Notes: a model not told the origin generated them from the letters alone. Positions 16,776-25,567 are shown, numbered from the stretch's first letter. The stretch: 64,000 nt of DNA from Streptomyces sp. GS7 (GCF_009834125.1 NZ_CP047146.1:7348501-7412500), one strand, 5' to 3'. Numbers and translations are program-made.

Positions 16776-18092
16776 TCAGGATGCGAGCACGCGTGTCCCG
16801 GAGTCGTCGCCGGCCGCCGTGCCGACCCGGTGCAGATCGATGGTCCGCGTCTCCCGCATCGTCAGGTACACCACGAGCGAGACCGCGGCGCAGCCGGAGA
16901 CGTACCAGTAATAGCCGGACTCGATACCGCCGTTCTTGAACCACAGGGCGACGTACTCCGCGGTGCCGCCGAACAGCGCGTTGGCGATGGCGTACGGCAG
17001 GGCGACGCCCAGCGCGCGGATACCGGTCGGGAACAGCTCGGCCTTCACGCAGGCGTTGATGGAGGTGTATCCGGTGACCACCACCAGGGCCAGCATCGAG
17101 AGGCCGAGGGCCGGCCAGAAGGAGCCGGCGTGCCGGAGCAGCGCCATGATCGGCACGGTCAGGAAGGTCGAGCCGATCGCGAAGGTGATCAGCAGCGGGC
17201 GGCGGCCGATCCGGTCCGACAGCCGGCCGGCCACCGGCTGGAGGCACATGAAGAGGAACAGCGCGCAGAAGCTGACCAGGGAGGCGGTCGGCTTGGACAT
17301 CCCGGCGCTGCCCGAGAGGTACTTGGTGAGGTAGGTGGTGTACGTGTAGTAGGCCACGGTGCCGCCCATGGTCAGCGCGATGACCAGGAACGCCTCGCGC
17401 TTGTGGGCCCACAGGGCCTTCAGGGTGCCGCGGTCCGGGTCGGACCGGGCGCCCTCGTCCTCGGCGTAGACCTCGGTCTCCAGCATGCTGCGGCGCAGCC
17501 AGAAGACGATGGCGGCGCCGAGCGCGCCGACGACGAAGGGGATCCGCCAGGCCCAGCTGTGCAGCGCGGCGTCCGACATCGTGCGCTGGAGCACGATCTG
17601 GAGCCCCAGGCCCAGCAGTTGGCCGGCGGTCATCGACACGTACTGGAAGCTGGAGGCGAAGCCGCGGCTGCCGGGCGCGGACGCCTCGGTGAGGTAGGTG
17701 GCGCTGGCCGCGTACTCGCCGCCGACCGACAGCCCCTGGAGCATCCGGGCGAGCAGCAGCACCGCGACGCCGCCGTAGCCGGCCGCGGCGTAGGTGGGCG
17801 CGGCGGCGATGAGGATGGCCGCGGCGGACATCAGGGTGACGGTCAGGGTGAGTGCGGCCTTGCGGCCCCGGCGGTCGCCGACCCGGCCGAGCACCCAGCC
17901 GCCGACCGGGCGCATGAAGAAGCCGACGGCGAAGATCCCCATGGTGTTCATGAGGTTCGCGGTGTCGTTCCCCTTCGGGAAGAACGAATCGGCGAAGTAG
18001 ACGGCGAAGCTCGCGTAGACGAACCAGTCGAACCACTCGACCATGTTGCCGGCCGAGCCGACCCAGATCTTCTTCCATTGCGCTTGTCCCAT
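16776..18092 (-). CDS. MHS-family MFS transporter (metabolite:H+ symporter)
   Basis: This is a 438-residue, 12-helix major facilitator. The opening WKKIWVGSAGNMVEWFDWFV, the loop GRVGDRRGRKAALTLTV and the second-half loop GRLSDRIGRRPLLIT are signatures of the MHS family (alpha-ketoglutarate, proline/betaine and citrate symporters such as KgtP). It probably imports an organic acid or amino-acid-like substrate by proton symport. It lies last in a minus-strand series after ureABC, aguA and tetR, so it may import a substrate or export a product of that pathway. The specific substrate is unknown. Confidence 0.88.
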   Translation of the reverse strand: MGQAQWKKIWVGSAGNMVEWFDWFVYASFAVYFADSFFPKGNDTANLMNTMGIFAVGFFMRPVGGWVLGRVGDRRGRKAALTLTVTLMSAAAILIAAAPTYAAAGYGGVAVLLLARMLQGLSVGGEYAASATYLTEASAPGSRGFASSFQYVSMTAGQLLGLGLQIVLQRTMSDAALHSWAWRIPFVVGALGAAIVFWLRRSMLETEVYAEDEGARSDPDRGTLKALWAHKREAFLVIALTMGGTVAYYTYTTYLTKYLSGSAGMSKPTASLVSFCALFLFMCLQPVAGRLSDRIGRRPLLITFAIGSTFLTVPIMALLRHAGSFWPALGLSMLALVVVTGYTSINACVKAELFPTGIRALGVALPYAIANALFGGTAEYVALWFKNGGIESGYYWYVSGCAAVSLVVYLTMRETRTIDLHRVGTAAGDDSGTRVLAS

Positions 18093-18141
18093 AGCCGCTC
18101 ACGGTCGCGGAGAGCGGGCCGGGTCGGCAAGAGCCGGGTGT

Positions 18142-18171
18142 GCAACGATCACGCGTACTTGCGTGCGTTGC
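18142..18171. promoter_or_regulatory. Inverted repeat between tetR and the MHS transporter gene
   Basis: Arms GCAACG-AT-CACGC and GCGTG-CGTTGC pair over 11 bp with a 2-nt bulge and a 6-nt loop, 50 bp before the transporter start. It may be an operator or a weak terminator; it does not match the TTGAGCG-type palindromes at 22474-22599. Confidence 0.4.
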
Positions 18172-18218
18172 GGTCACGGGCGCGGCGTGCGGTGGGCCGT
18201 GGGCCGGTCCGGCGGTGG

Positions 18219-18836
18219 TCAGTCCTGCGGGACGGTGAGCGACTCGTCGAGGAACTCCCGTATCGCGCGGTCCACCTGCTCGCGGGTCGTCCCGGGCAGG
18301 CCGACGACGAGATGGGTGCCGAAGCCGTCGAGCAGGGCCCGGGTGCGGGTCGCGAAGCGCTCCGCGTCGACCGGGCGGAACTCGCCCTTCGAGACGCCCT
18401 CGACCAGCAGGGCCACCAGATCGCGGTGCCAGGCCAGCTCCAGGTCCAGCTGGCGTTCGCGGGTCTCGTCGTCGGCGTTCTGGGAGCGGACCCAGACCTC
18501 CAGCCACAGTGTCCAGCGCGGGTCGCGGTGGCCTTCGGGGAGGTAGAGGTCGACCAGCGCGTCCAGTCGCTCGCGGGCCGGGACGCGGCGGGAGAGGGCG
18601 GCTCGGCGTTCGGCGCCGAGCTGCTCCTCGCTCCACTGGAGGGTCTGGAGCAGCAGCTCGTCCTTGGTGCCGAAGTAGTAGAGGATGTGGCCGCTGCTCA
18701 TCCCGACCTCGCGGCCCAGTCCGGCCATGGTCAGCCGGTCCAGCCCCTCCGCGGCGATGGTGGCCATCGCCGCGGCCAGGACCTGCTCGCGCGGCTGGTT
18801 CAGGCGCCGCCGGGGGCGGCGTTCGGGACCGGGCAC
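18219..18836 (-). CDS. TetR family transcriptional regulator
   Basis: This 205-residue regulator has an N-terminal HTH at about residues 15-62 (AAMATIAAEGLDRLTMAGLG then GMSSGHILYYFGTKDELLLQ). The C-terminal ligand domain resembles the BetI-type group. It lies between the agmatine deiminase and transporter genes on the same strand, 62 bp after the former. It is the natural candidate to bind the three palindromes between ureAB and the NCS1 permease, but that link is inferred. Confidence 0.9.
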   Translation of the reverse strand: MPGPERRPRRRLNQPREQVLAAAMATIAAEGLDRLTMAGLGREVGMSSGHILYYFGTKDELLLQTLQWSEEQLGAERRAALSRRVPARERLDALVDLYLPEGHRDPRWTLWLEVWVRSQNADDETRERQLDLELAWHRDLVALLVEGVSKGEFRPVDAERFATRTRALLDGFGTHLVVGLPGTTREQVDRAIREFLDESLTVPQD

Positions 18837-18898
18837 GGTGACCTCCGGGGTCGGGACGGGCTGGGACGGGCTGGTCGGGCTGGTCGGTCAGGGGTGCA

Positions 18899-19939
18899 TC
18901 AGACCTTCGGCTGCTGCTGGGTGATGCAGTGGATACCGCCACCCGCTGCGAAGATCGTACGGGCGTCGACGAGGGTGACGGTGCGCCCGGGGAAGAGCCG
19001 GCGGAAGATCGCGGCGGCCTCCTCGTCGCGCGGGTCGTCGAAGGCGCACAGCACGATGCCGCCGTTGCACTGCAGGTGGTTGATGTAGGAGTAGTCGACC
19101 GGCTCGCCGTCCTCCTCGATGACGGTGGGGGCCGGGATCTCGACGACCTCCAGCGGGCGGCCCGCGGCGTCCGTCGAGGCGCGCAGGAGCTTGGCGATCT
19201 CGTTGCAGATCGCGTGGTCGGGGTGGTCGGGGTTCGGCTGGGTGTGGACCATCACCACGCCGGGGCGGGCGAAGGCGGCGACGATGTCCACGTGGCCGCG
19301 GGTGCCGAACTGCCCGTAGTCGGCGTACAGGCCGCGGGGCAGCCAGATCGCCTTGGTGGTGCCGAGGTGGGCGTGGATCTCGGCCTCGACCTCCTCCTTG
19401 GTGCGGCCGGGGTTGCGGCCCGGGTCGAGCTGCACGGTCTCGGTGAGCAGCACGGTGCCCTCGCCGTCGACGTGGATGCCGCCGCCCTCGTTGACCAGCG
19501 AGGTGGTGTAGCGGCGGGCCCCGGCGAGCCCGGCGACCTGCTCGGCGATCTTCGCGTCGCGGTCCCAGGCGGCCCATTCCTGGGCGCCCCAGCCGTTGAA
19601 CACCCAGTCCACTGCGGCCAGTTGGCCTTGGCCGTCGGTGAGGAAGGTGGGGCCGATGTCGCGCATCCAGGCGTCGTCGAGGGGGCGCTCGACCAGGTCG
19701 ACGTCCTCGCCGAGGAGGGCGCGGGCGCCCGCCAGCTGGCCGGGGCCGGTCACCACGGTGACCGGCTCGTACCGCCGGACCGCGCGGGCGACGGCGGCCC
19801 AGGCGGTGCGGGCCTCGGCGAGCGCCTCGCCGCCCTCCGCGCCGAAGGTGAAGTTGGGGCCGGGCCAGGCCATCCAGGTGCGCTCGTGCGGTGCCCATTC
19901 GGGGGGCATGCGGAATCCGTCGGCGGCGGGGGTGTTCAT
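18899..19939 (-). CDS. aguA: Agmatine deiminase
   Basis: This 346-residue enzyme of the peptidyl-arginine-deiminase fold hydrolyses agmatine to N-carbamoylputrescine and ammonia. Visible hallmarks are MPPEWAPHERTWMAWP near the N-terminus, DDAWMRDIGPTFL, LVNEGGGIHVDGEG, the His of RGHVDIV and the C-terminal catalytic Cys in GGGIHCITQQQP. All catalytic residues expected for the family appear present. It follows ureC by 115 bp with a hairpin in between. N-carbamoylputrescine is a ureido compound, so proximity to a urease-like enzyme is suggestive. No N-carbamoylputrescine amidase gene is in the window. Confidence 0.92.
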   Translation of the reverse strand: MNTPAADGFRMPPEWAPHERTWMAWPGPNFTFGAEGGEALAEARTAWAAVARAVRRYEPVTVVTGPGQLAGARALLGEDVDLVERPLDDAWMRDIGPTFLTDGQGQLAAVDWVFNGWGAQEWAAWDRDAKIAEQVAGLAGARRYTTSLVNEGGGIHVDGEGTVLLTETVQLDPGRNPGRTKEEVEAEIHAHLGTTKAIWLPRGLYADYGQFGTRGHVDIVAAFARPGVVMVHTQPNPDHPDHAICNEIAKLLRASTDAAGRPLEVVEIPAPTVIEEDGEPVDYSYINHLQCNGGIVLCAFDDPRDEEAAAIFRRLFPGRTVTLVDARTIFAAGGGIHCITQQQPKV

Positions 19940-19995
19940 ACGGGGTCCTCACGGTTCGGGGGGAGCGTCGGTGCGGGCGGGGCGGTGCGTACCGG

Positions 19996-20029
19996 CGGCA
20001 GCGGCGCGACGAGGGGGGCGCCGCTGCCG
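19996..20029 (-). terminator. Hairpin between ureC and aguA
   Basis: A 12-bp perfect stem (CGGCAGCGGCGC / GCGCCGCTGCCG) with a 10-nt loop lies 26 bases after the ureC stop. It probably reduces but need not abolish readthrough into aguA. Confidence 0.6.
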
Positions 20030-20055
20030 GGACACGGCGGTGCGGTTTCCGGGCG

Positions 20056-21744
20056 TCAGAGGAAGTAGAGCCTGGAGAGGGAGACCGTGTCGGCCGGTTC
20101 GGAGCGCATCGGGTCGCCGTCGAGGGTGACGAGTCCGCTGCGCCCGTCGACCTGCACCTGTCCGACACGGGAGTTGCGGATCAGGTTGCCGGGGCCGATT
20201 CCGCGGGTTCCGCGGACGGCGACCCGGCGGCGGCGGGTGGGCATGCCGTCGCCGCCCGCTTCGGCCGCGGCGCGCGCGACGAAGGCTACGGAGATCTCCG
20301 CCGGGGTCGCGCCGTGCGCCCCGAACTGCGGGCCGAGGACGAGGGGTTCGCAGGTGTCGGTGGCGGCGTTGGGGTCGCCGGTGACGCCGTACGCGGGGAA
20401 GCCGGACTTGAGCACCAGTTGCGGCTTGGCGCCGAAGAACTGCGGCTTCCAGAGCACGATGTCGGCCATCTTGCCGACCTCGATCGACCCGATCTCGTGC
20501 GAAAGGCCGTGCGCGATGGCGGGGTTGATGGTGAGCTTGGCGACGTAGCGCAGTACGCGGGCGTTGTCGTCGTGTGCGCCGTCGCCTTCCAGCGGGCCCA
20601 GTTCGGCCTTCATCTTGCCGGCCATCGCGAAGGTGCGCCGGACCGTCTCGCCGGCCCGGCCCATGCCCTGGGCGTCGGACGAGGTGATGCCGATCGCCCC
20701 GAGGTCGTGCAGGACGTCCTCGGCGCCCATCGTGCCGGCCCGGATGCGGTCGCGGGCCATGGCGGCGTCGCCCGGCAGGTCGGTCTTGAGGTCGTGGACC
20801 GAGACGATCATGCCGTAGTGCTCGGCGACCGCGTCCCGCCCGAAGGGGAGGGTGGGGTTGGTCGAGGAGCCGATGACGTTGGGGACGCCGGCCATTTTCA
20901 GGACGTTGGGGACGTGCCCGCCGCCGCAGCCCTCGATGTGGAAGGCGTGGATCGTGCGGCCGTCCAGGACGCGGAGGGTGTCCTCGACGGTGAGGCATTC
21001 GTTGAGGCCGTCGCTGTGCAGCGCGACCTGGACGTCGTGGTCCTCGGCGACCCGCAGCGCGGTGTCCAGGGCGCGGGCGTGCGCGCCCATGTCCTCGTGG
21101 ACCTTGAAGCCGCAGGCGCCGCCCTCGGCGAGCGCCTCGACCAGCGGGGCGTCCCCGGAGGACGAACCGCGGCCCAGGAAGCCGATGTTGACCGGCCAGG
21201 CGTCGAAGGCACTGAAGGCGTGGCCCAGTGCCCAGGGGGAGTTGACGCCGACGCCCCAGACCGGCCCGAACTCCTGGCCGATGATCGTGGTCACGCCGGA
21301 GGCCAGTGAGGCTTCCATCACGCGCGGGGAGAGCAGGTGGACATGGGTGTCCACGGCGCCGGCGGTGGCGATCAGGCCCTCGCCGGAGACGATGGACGTG
21401 CCCGTGCCGACGACGACGTCGACGCCGTCGAGGGTGTCCGGGTTGCCGGCCCGCCCGATGGCGTGGATCCGGCCCTCGCGGATGCCGACGGACACCTTGC
21501 GGATGCCCTGGACCGCGTCGATGACCAGGACGTTGCTGATCACCACGTCGCAGGTCTCGCGGACCGCGGCGGCCTTGAGGTGCAGTCCGTCGCGGGCGGT
21601 CTTGCCGAAGCCGGCGAGGAACTCGTCACCGGGCTTCTGGGCGTCGGACTCGACCCGGACGACCAGTCCGGAGTCGCCGAGGACGACCCGGTCGCCGGCC
21701 CGTGGGCCGTGGACCGACGCGTACTCATGGGGATCGATGGTCAT
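20056..21744 (-). CDS. ureC: Urease alpha subunit-like protein (divergent UreC)
   Basis: This 562-residue protein is close to the usual UreC length. All nickel ligands seen in classical ureases are present at a constant offset of -3 from Klebsiella numbering: His134/His136 (DTHVH; offset 0 here), Lys214 (CGFKVHED), His243 (ALHSDGLNE), His269 (IHAFHIEGCGGGH) and Asp357 (TSSDAQGMGR). The catalytic flap differs. The usual MVCHH is IVSVHD, which keeps the acid His (317) but loses the flap Cys. The usual Gly/Thr/Cys-rich stretch after GVTT is replaced by IIGQEFGPVWGVGVNSPW. It overlaps ureAB by 4 bp (ATGA). No ureDEFG accessory genes are in the window. Activity on urea is not assured. Confidence 0.88.
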   Translation of the reverse strand: MTIDPHEYASVHGPRAGDRVVLGDSGLVVRVESDAQKPGDEFLAGFGKTARDGLHLKAAAVRETCDVVISNVLVIDAVQGIRKVSVGIREGRIHAIGRAGNPDTLDGVDVVVGTGTSIVSGEGLIATAGAVDTHVHLLSPRVMEASLASGVTTIIGQEFGPVWGVGVNSPWALGHAFSAFDAWPVNIGFLGRGSSSGDAPLVEALAEGGACGFKVHEDMGAHARALDTALRVAEDHDVQVALHSDGLNECLTVEDTLRVLDGRTIHAFHIEGCGGGHVPNVLKMAGVPNVIGSSTNPTLPFGRDAVAEHYGMIVSVHDLKTDLPGDAAMARDRIRAGTMGAEDVLHDLGAIGITSSDAQGMGRAGETVRRTFAMAGKMKAELGPLEGDGAHDDNARVLRYVAKLTINPAIAHGLSHEIGSIEVGKMADIVLWKPQFFGAKPQLVLKSGFPAYGVTGDPNAATDTCEPLVLGPQFGAHGATPAEISVAFVARAAAEAGGDGMPTRRRRVAVRGTRGIGPGNLIRNSRVGQVQVDGRSGLVTLDGDPMRSEPADTVSLSRLYFL

Positions 21745-22451
21745 GCGCGCTCCTCCGCTCCCAGGTAGCCGCAGGCGGCGGCCCGCCGCAGCGCTTCGGC
21801 TTTGGCTCCCGGCGCGTCGAGCGGGCCGTCGACCAGTCCGGCGAAGCCGATGGCGATCCGGTCGCCGCCGATCGGCACCAGGCCGACCGTCGAGCCGCCC
21901 CCGGGGTCGAACCGCACCGACGAGCCCGCCGGGACGCACAGCCGCATGCCGTACGCGGCGGCGCGGTCGAACTCCAGCCGGGGGTTGGCCTCGAAGAAGT
22001 GGAAGTGCGAGGTGACGCTGATCGGCACCGGCGCGGTGTTGCGGACCGCGAGCAGCACCGCGGGTTCGGGCTCCGGGTCGGCCGGGCCGGGGAGCACCGC
22101 GCCGGGCGCGGGCGGCGCGTCCGCACCGCCGGCGGCGGGGCCGGCCGCGGCGCCGATCGGGTCGCCGACCACCGCGAGCCGGGAGCCGTCGTCGAAGACG
22201 GCCTCGACGTGCACCTCGGTGACGACGTCGGCGACGCCCGGCAGGACGTCGTCCGGGCCGAGCACGCCGCGCGCCGCCTCGATGGCCTGCGCGAGGCGGC
22301 GCCCGTCCCGCGCCGCCTCGCAGACTGTGTCCGCGATCAACGCGGTCGCCTCGGGCACGTTCAGCTTCAGTCCGCGGGCCCGGCGGGCCCGGGCCAGCTC
22401 GGCCGCGCCGAACAGCAGCAGCCGGTCGCGTTCTGTTGGGGTCAGCCGCAT
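21741..22451 (-). CDS. ureAB: Fused urease gamma-beta subunit (UreA-UreB)
   Basis: The 236-residue fusion has a UreA part at residues 1-100 (LTPTERDRLLLFGAAELARA, RGLKLNVPEATALI) and a UreB part at about 130-236 (VRNTAPVPISVTSHFHFFEA, LEFDRAAAYGMRL). A 30-residue Ala/Gly/Pro linker joins them. UreA and UreB pack around UreC as structural subunits, so the pair could build a complete (UreAB-UreC) enzyme. It is the first gene of a minus-strand operon. Upstream, toward the divergent permease gene, are three similar palindromes that suggest coordinated repression. Confidence 0.9.
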   Translation of the reverse strand: MRLTPTERDRLLLFGAAELARARRARGLKLNVPEATALIADTVCEAARDGRRLAQAIEAARGVLGPDDVLPGVADVVTEVHVEAVFDDGSRLAVVGDPIGAAAGPAAGGADAPPAPGAVLPGPADPEPEPAVLLAVRNTAPVPISVTSHFHFFEANPRLEFDRAAAYGMRLCVPAGSSVRFDPGGGSTVGLVPIGGDRIAIGFAGLVDGPLDAPGAKAEALRRAAACGYLGAEERA

Positions 22452-22473
22452 CCGGTCCCATCCTCCCGCTCGA

Positions 22474-22490
22474 ATTGAGCATCACTCTAA
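22474..22490. promoter_or_regulatory. Operator-like site 1 (ATTGAGCATCACTCTAA)
   Basis: This is the weakest member of a set of three related palindromes between ureAB and the NCS1 permease gene. It lies 23 bp upstream of the ureAB start and could block that transcript. It shares TTGAGC and CTCTA with site 2. Confidence 0.5.
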
Positions 22491-22515
22491 CTCGGAATTC
22501 ATCATTCCGAAACCA

Positions 22516-22545
22516 TTGACCTAGGCCAGACGCATGACTCATATT
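22516..22545 (+). promoter_or_regulatory. Candidate promoter of the NCS1 permease gene
   Basis: TTGACC (22516-22521) and CATATT (22540-22545) are separated by 18 bp, a reasonable primary-sigma match in an A/T-rich stretch. Operator-like site 2 begins inside the -10 box, as expected for repression. Confidence 0.4.
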
Positions 22546-22559
22546 GAGCGTCGCTCTAG
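22543..22559. promoter_or_regulatory. Operator-like site 2 (ATTGAGCGTCGCTCTAG)
   Basis: This is the best palindrome of the three: TTGAGCG, one central T, then CGCTCTA, pairing at 6 of 7 positions. It overlaps the candidate -10 of the permease promoter. Its centre lies 69 bp from that of site 1 and 40 bp from that of site 3. The form is typical of TetR-family operators. Confidence 0.6.
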
Positions 22560-22582
22560 TCCATGGCGTGAATTGATCGTTT

Positions 22583-22599
22583 CTAGAGCGTCGTTCAAA
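22583..22599. promoter_or_regulatory. Operator-like site 3 (CTAGAGCGTCGTTCAAA)
   Basis: This is the same motif in inverted orientation relative to site 2 (its complement reads TTTGAACGACGCTCTAG). Half-sites TAGAGCG and CGTTCAA flank a central T. It lies in the leader of the permease gene. Confidence 0.55.
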
Positions 22600-22714
22600 T
22601 GATCTCGCAGCAGCGAGCGCCGCTCCGGGGCACCGCTCCGGAGCACTGTCCACCACACGGAGCACCGCGCACAGCACCGCTCACCATCTGTTCCGGCCTC
22701 TCAGGGGAGCCCTC

Positions 22715-24175
22715 ATGCCGATCGAACAACGCGGAGTCGACACCATCCCGGACGAGGAGCGCACCAGCACTCCTCGCGACCTCATCTCGATCCTTCTCGG
22801 GTCGAACCTGGCCCTGGGCGTGGTGATCTTCGGCTGGCTACCGGTCTCCTTCGGCCTCGGGTTCTGGGGCTCGGTCACCTCCCTCACGGCCGGCACCGTC
22901 CTCGGCGCCGTCCTGACCGCCCCGCTCGCGCTGGTCTCGCTGCGCAGCGCGACCAACCTCTCCACCAGCAGCGGCGCGTTCTTCGGGGTCCGCGGCCGGC
23001 TCGTCGGCTCGGTGATCGGCCTGCTGCTCTCGCTCGGCTACACGGCGCTGACCCTGTGGGTGGGCGGTGACGCGATGGTCGGCTGCCTGCACCGCCTCAT
23101 CGGCCTGCCGGGCGACGGCACCGCCTACGCGGTGGTCTACGCACTCCTGGCCGGCGCCACCGCGGTGGGCGCGGTCTACGGCTACCGGGTGCTGCTCCGG
23201 ATGAGCAAGCTGCTCTCCGTCGGGCTGACCGTCCTGCTCGCGGTCGGCGTGCTCGCCTACCTGCCCACCTTCCACACCGGCCCGGTCCCCGGCACCTCGT
23301 ACGCGCTCGGCGGCTTCTGGCAGACCTGGCTGCTGGCCGCGGTGTCCGCCGGCCTCAGCGGCCCGATCGCCTTCATCACCCTGCTCGGCGACTACAGCCG
23401 CTACATCTCCCCGCGCCGGCACAGCTCCAAGAAGGTCTTCGCGGCCACCTACTGCGGTCTGCTGGTCGGCCTGCTGGTCCCGCAGCTCTTCGGCACCTTC
23501 AGCGCCCTGGCGGTCGGGGCGGACGGCAGCGACTACGCCGGCCCGCTGGTCGCCGGGGCGCCGTTCTGGTACCTGGCCCTGCTGCTGCTCAACGCCTCCG
23601 CCGGCTCGGTCGGCAACTCCGGCCTGATGCTCTACAGCATGGGTCTCGACCTGGACGCGATCCTGCCGAAGGCCACCCGCACCCAGGCCACCTACGTGGT
23701 CGCCGCGATCTCCACCGCGCTGGTCTACGCCGGCCACTTCCTGTGGGCCGCGCAGGACGCCATGACGTCGTTCGTGCTGCTGATGACCGCCATCGGCACG
23801 CCGTGGGCGGTGATCACCGTCATCGGCTTCGTGCGCTGCCGCGGCACCTACGACGCGGACTCCCTCCAGGTCTACAACCGCGGCACGGTCGGCGGCGTCT
23901 ACTGGTTCCGGGCCGGCTGGAACGTCCAGGCCACCGTCGCCTGGGCGGTCGGCTCGGCGGTCGGCCTGATGGGCGTGGACACGCCCTTCTACAAGGGCCC
24001 GCTGCTGTCCTTCACCGGCGGGATCGACATCAGCTTCGTGCTCGCCGCGGCCGCCGCCGGCATCGTCTACGTCCTGCTCACCGCCCGGGCACCGCGCCCG
24101 GGCGCGCCGCTGCGCCCGGTCCCCGCGCCCCGCACGGAGGCGCCGGCCGCCGAGTCCCCCGCCGAGGTCCGCTGA
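22715..24175 (+). CDS. NCS1-family nucleobase/ureide permease (purine-cytosine permease-like)
   Basis: This 486-residue transporter has about 12 predicted helices. It opens with an NCS1-type segment (RTSTPRDLISILLGSNLALG) and has the GDYSRYISP motif after helix 6. NCS1 carriers import cytosine, purines, allantoin, hydantoins and related compounds by H+ or Na+ symport. It starts at ATG with AGGGGAG upstream. It is divergent from ureABC with shared palindromes, which suggests the imported compound or a derivative is broken down by that operon. The substrate cannot be told from sequence. Confidence 0.9.
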   Translation: MPIEQRGVDTIPDEERTSTPRDLISILLGSNLALGVVIFGWLPVSFGLGFWGSVTSLTAGTVLGAVLTAPLALVSLRSATNLSTSSGAFFGVRGRLVGSVIGLLLSLGYTALTLWVGGDAMVGCLHRLIGLPGDGTAYAVVYALLAGATAVGAVYGYRVLLRMSKLLSVGLTVLLAVGVLAYLPTFHTGPVPGTSYALGGFWQTWLLAAVSAGLSGPIAFITLLGDYSRYISPRRHSSKKVFAATYCGLLVGLLVPQLFGTFSALAVGADGSDYAGPLVAGAPFWYLALLLLNASAGSVGNSGLMLYSMGLDLDAILPKATRTQATYVVAAISTALVYAGHFLWAAQDAMTSFVLLMTAIGTPWAVITVIGFVRCRGTYDADSLQVYNRGTVGGVYWFRAGWNVQATVAWAVGSAVGLMGVDTPFYKGPLLSFTGGIDISFVLAAAAAGIVYVLLTARAPRPGAPLRPVPAPRTEAPAAESPAEVR

Positions 24176-24200
24176 TCCGGGGCCCCTCCCCCGCTCATGG

Positions 24201-24239
24201 CGCAGGCCGCCACCGACGGAGCGTCGGTGGCGGCCTGCG
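24201..24239. terminator. Bidirectional terminator between the permease gene and ilvE
   Basis: A 17-bp perfect stem (CGCAGGCCGCCACCGAC with its complement) and a 5-nt loop lie between two convergent genes, 25 bp after the permease stop and 19 bp beyond the ilvE stop. Confidence 0.85.
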
Positions 24240-24258
24240 GCGTCGCCGGGGGCCGGGC

Positions 24259-25344
24259 TCAGCCCAGCGGATGCATCCAGCCGTGGGTGTCCGCGCCCAC
24301 GCCGGTCTGGATGTCCAGCAGCGCCTTGCGCAGCTTCATGGTGACCTCGCCGGGCTCGCCGTCGGCGACCGTCCAGTTGGCGCGGGCCGACTTGACCCTG
24401 CCGACCGGGGTGATGACCGCGGCGGTGCCGCAGGCGAAGACCTCGGTCAGCGTGCCGTCCTCGGTGGCGCCCTGCCACTCCTCGACCGAGATCCGGCCCT
24501 CGGAGACCTCGTACCCGAGGTCGGCGGCGATGGTCAGCAGCGAGTCGCGGGTGATGCCGGGCAGCAGCGAACCGGTCAGCTCCGGGGTGACGATGCGGTT
24601 GCCGTACACGAAGTACAGGTTCATCCCGCCCATCTCCTCGATCCAGCGGCGCTCGATCGCGTCCAGCCAGACCACCTGGTCGCAGCCCTGCTCGGCGGCC
24701 TGTGCCTGGGCGACCAGGGACGCGGCGTAGTTGCCGCCGGTCTTGGCCGCGCCGGTGCCGCCCGGGGTGGCCCGGACGTACTCCTCCGACAGCCACACCG
24801 AGACCGGCTTGACGCCGCCCTGGAAGTACGCGCCGGCGGGCGAGGCGATGACGAGGAAGAGGTACTCGTTGGCGGGCTTGACGCCCAGCCCGACCTCGCT
24901 GGCGAACATGAACGGCCGGAGGTAGAGGGACGCCTCACCGCTGTTCGGCACCCACGCCTTGTCCTGGGTGACCAGCGCGTCGCACGCCGCGATGAAGGTC
25001 TCGACGGGGAGTTCGGGCATGCCCAGGCGGCGGGCGGACGCCTGGAAGCGGCGGGCGTTGGCGTCCGGGCGGAAGGTGGCGACGCCGCCGTCGGGCTGGC
25101 GGTACGCCTTCAGGCCCTCGAAGATCGTCTGCGCGTAGTGCAGGGTCATGTTCGCCGGGTCCAGGGAGAGCGGCGCGTACGGCACCAGCTCCGCGTCGTG
25201 CCAGCCGCGGCCCTCGGTCCACTTGATCGTCACCATGTGGTCGGTGAAGTGCCGGCCGAAACCGGGAGCGGCCAGGATCTGCTCCCGCTCCGCGGCGGGC
25301 AGCGGGTGCGAGGAGGGCTTGAGCTCGATCGCGGGCGTCGTCAT
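24259..25344 (-). CDS. ilvE: Branched-chain amino acid aminotransferase
   Basis: This 361-residue class IV PLP enzyme interconverts Val, Leu and Ile with their 2-oxo acids using glutamate/2-oxoglutarate. Landmarks are [31 protein letters not shown], the PLP lysine in [12 protein letters not shown] and [13 protein letters not shown]. It starts at ATG with AAGGA about 10 bases upstream. It lies 278 bp downstream of leuB with a hairpin between them, so it probably has its own promoter. Confidence 0.96.
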   Translation of the reverse strand: MTTPAIELKPSSHPLPAAEREQILAAPGFGRHFTDHMVTIKWTEGRGWHDAELVPYAPLSLDPANMTLHYAQTIFEGLKAYRQPDGGVATFRPDANARRFQASARRLGMPELPVETFIAACDALVTQDKAWVPNSGEASLYLRPFMFASEVGLGVKPANEYLFLVIASPAGAYFQGGVKPVSVWLSEEYVRATPGGTGAAKTGGNYAASLVAQAQAAEQGCDQVVWLDAIERRWIEEMGGMNLYFVYGNRIVTPELTGSLLPGITRDSLLTIAADLGYEVSEGRISVEEWQGATEDGTLTEVFACGTAAVITPVGRVKSARANWTVADGEPGEVTMKLRKALLDIQTGVGADTHGWMHPLG

Positions 25345-25567
25345 GAATGCGTGTCCTTCACTGCGTAGTCCCTTGCCGCGCGGCCGTGCGCACGATCGCT
25401 TGGGCGTACCGGTCGTTACTGGGACGTCCACGTTTCTCGGCGGACGCCGGCCCCTCGTCCGATTATCGCGCGTGGGTGTCCGGCGCCGGAACCGGTGTGT
25501 GCGGTCCGCGTCGATGGTCGCGCCGAACCCGCCGGTTGTACAGGGCCGACCATGCCGACCATGCCGA

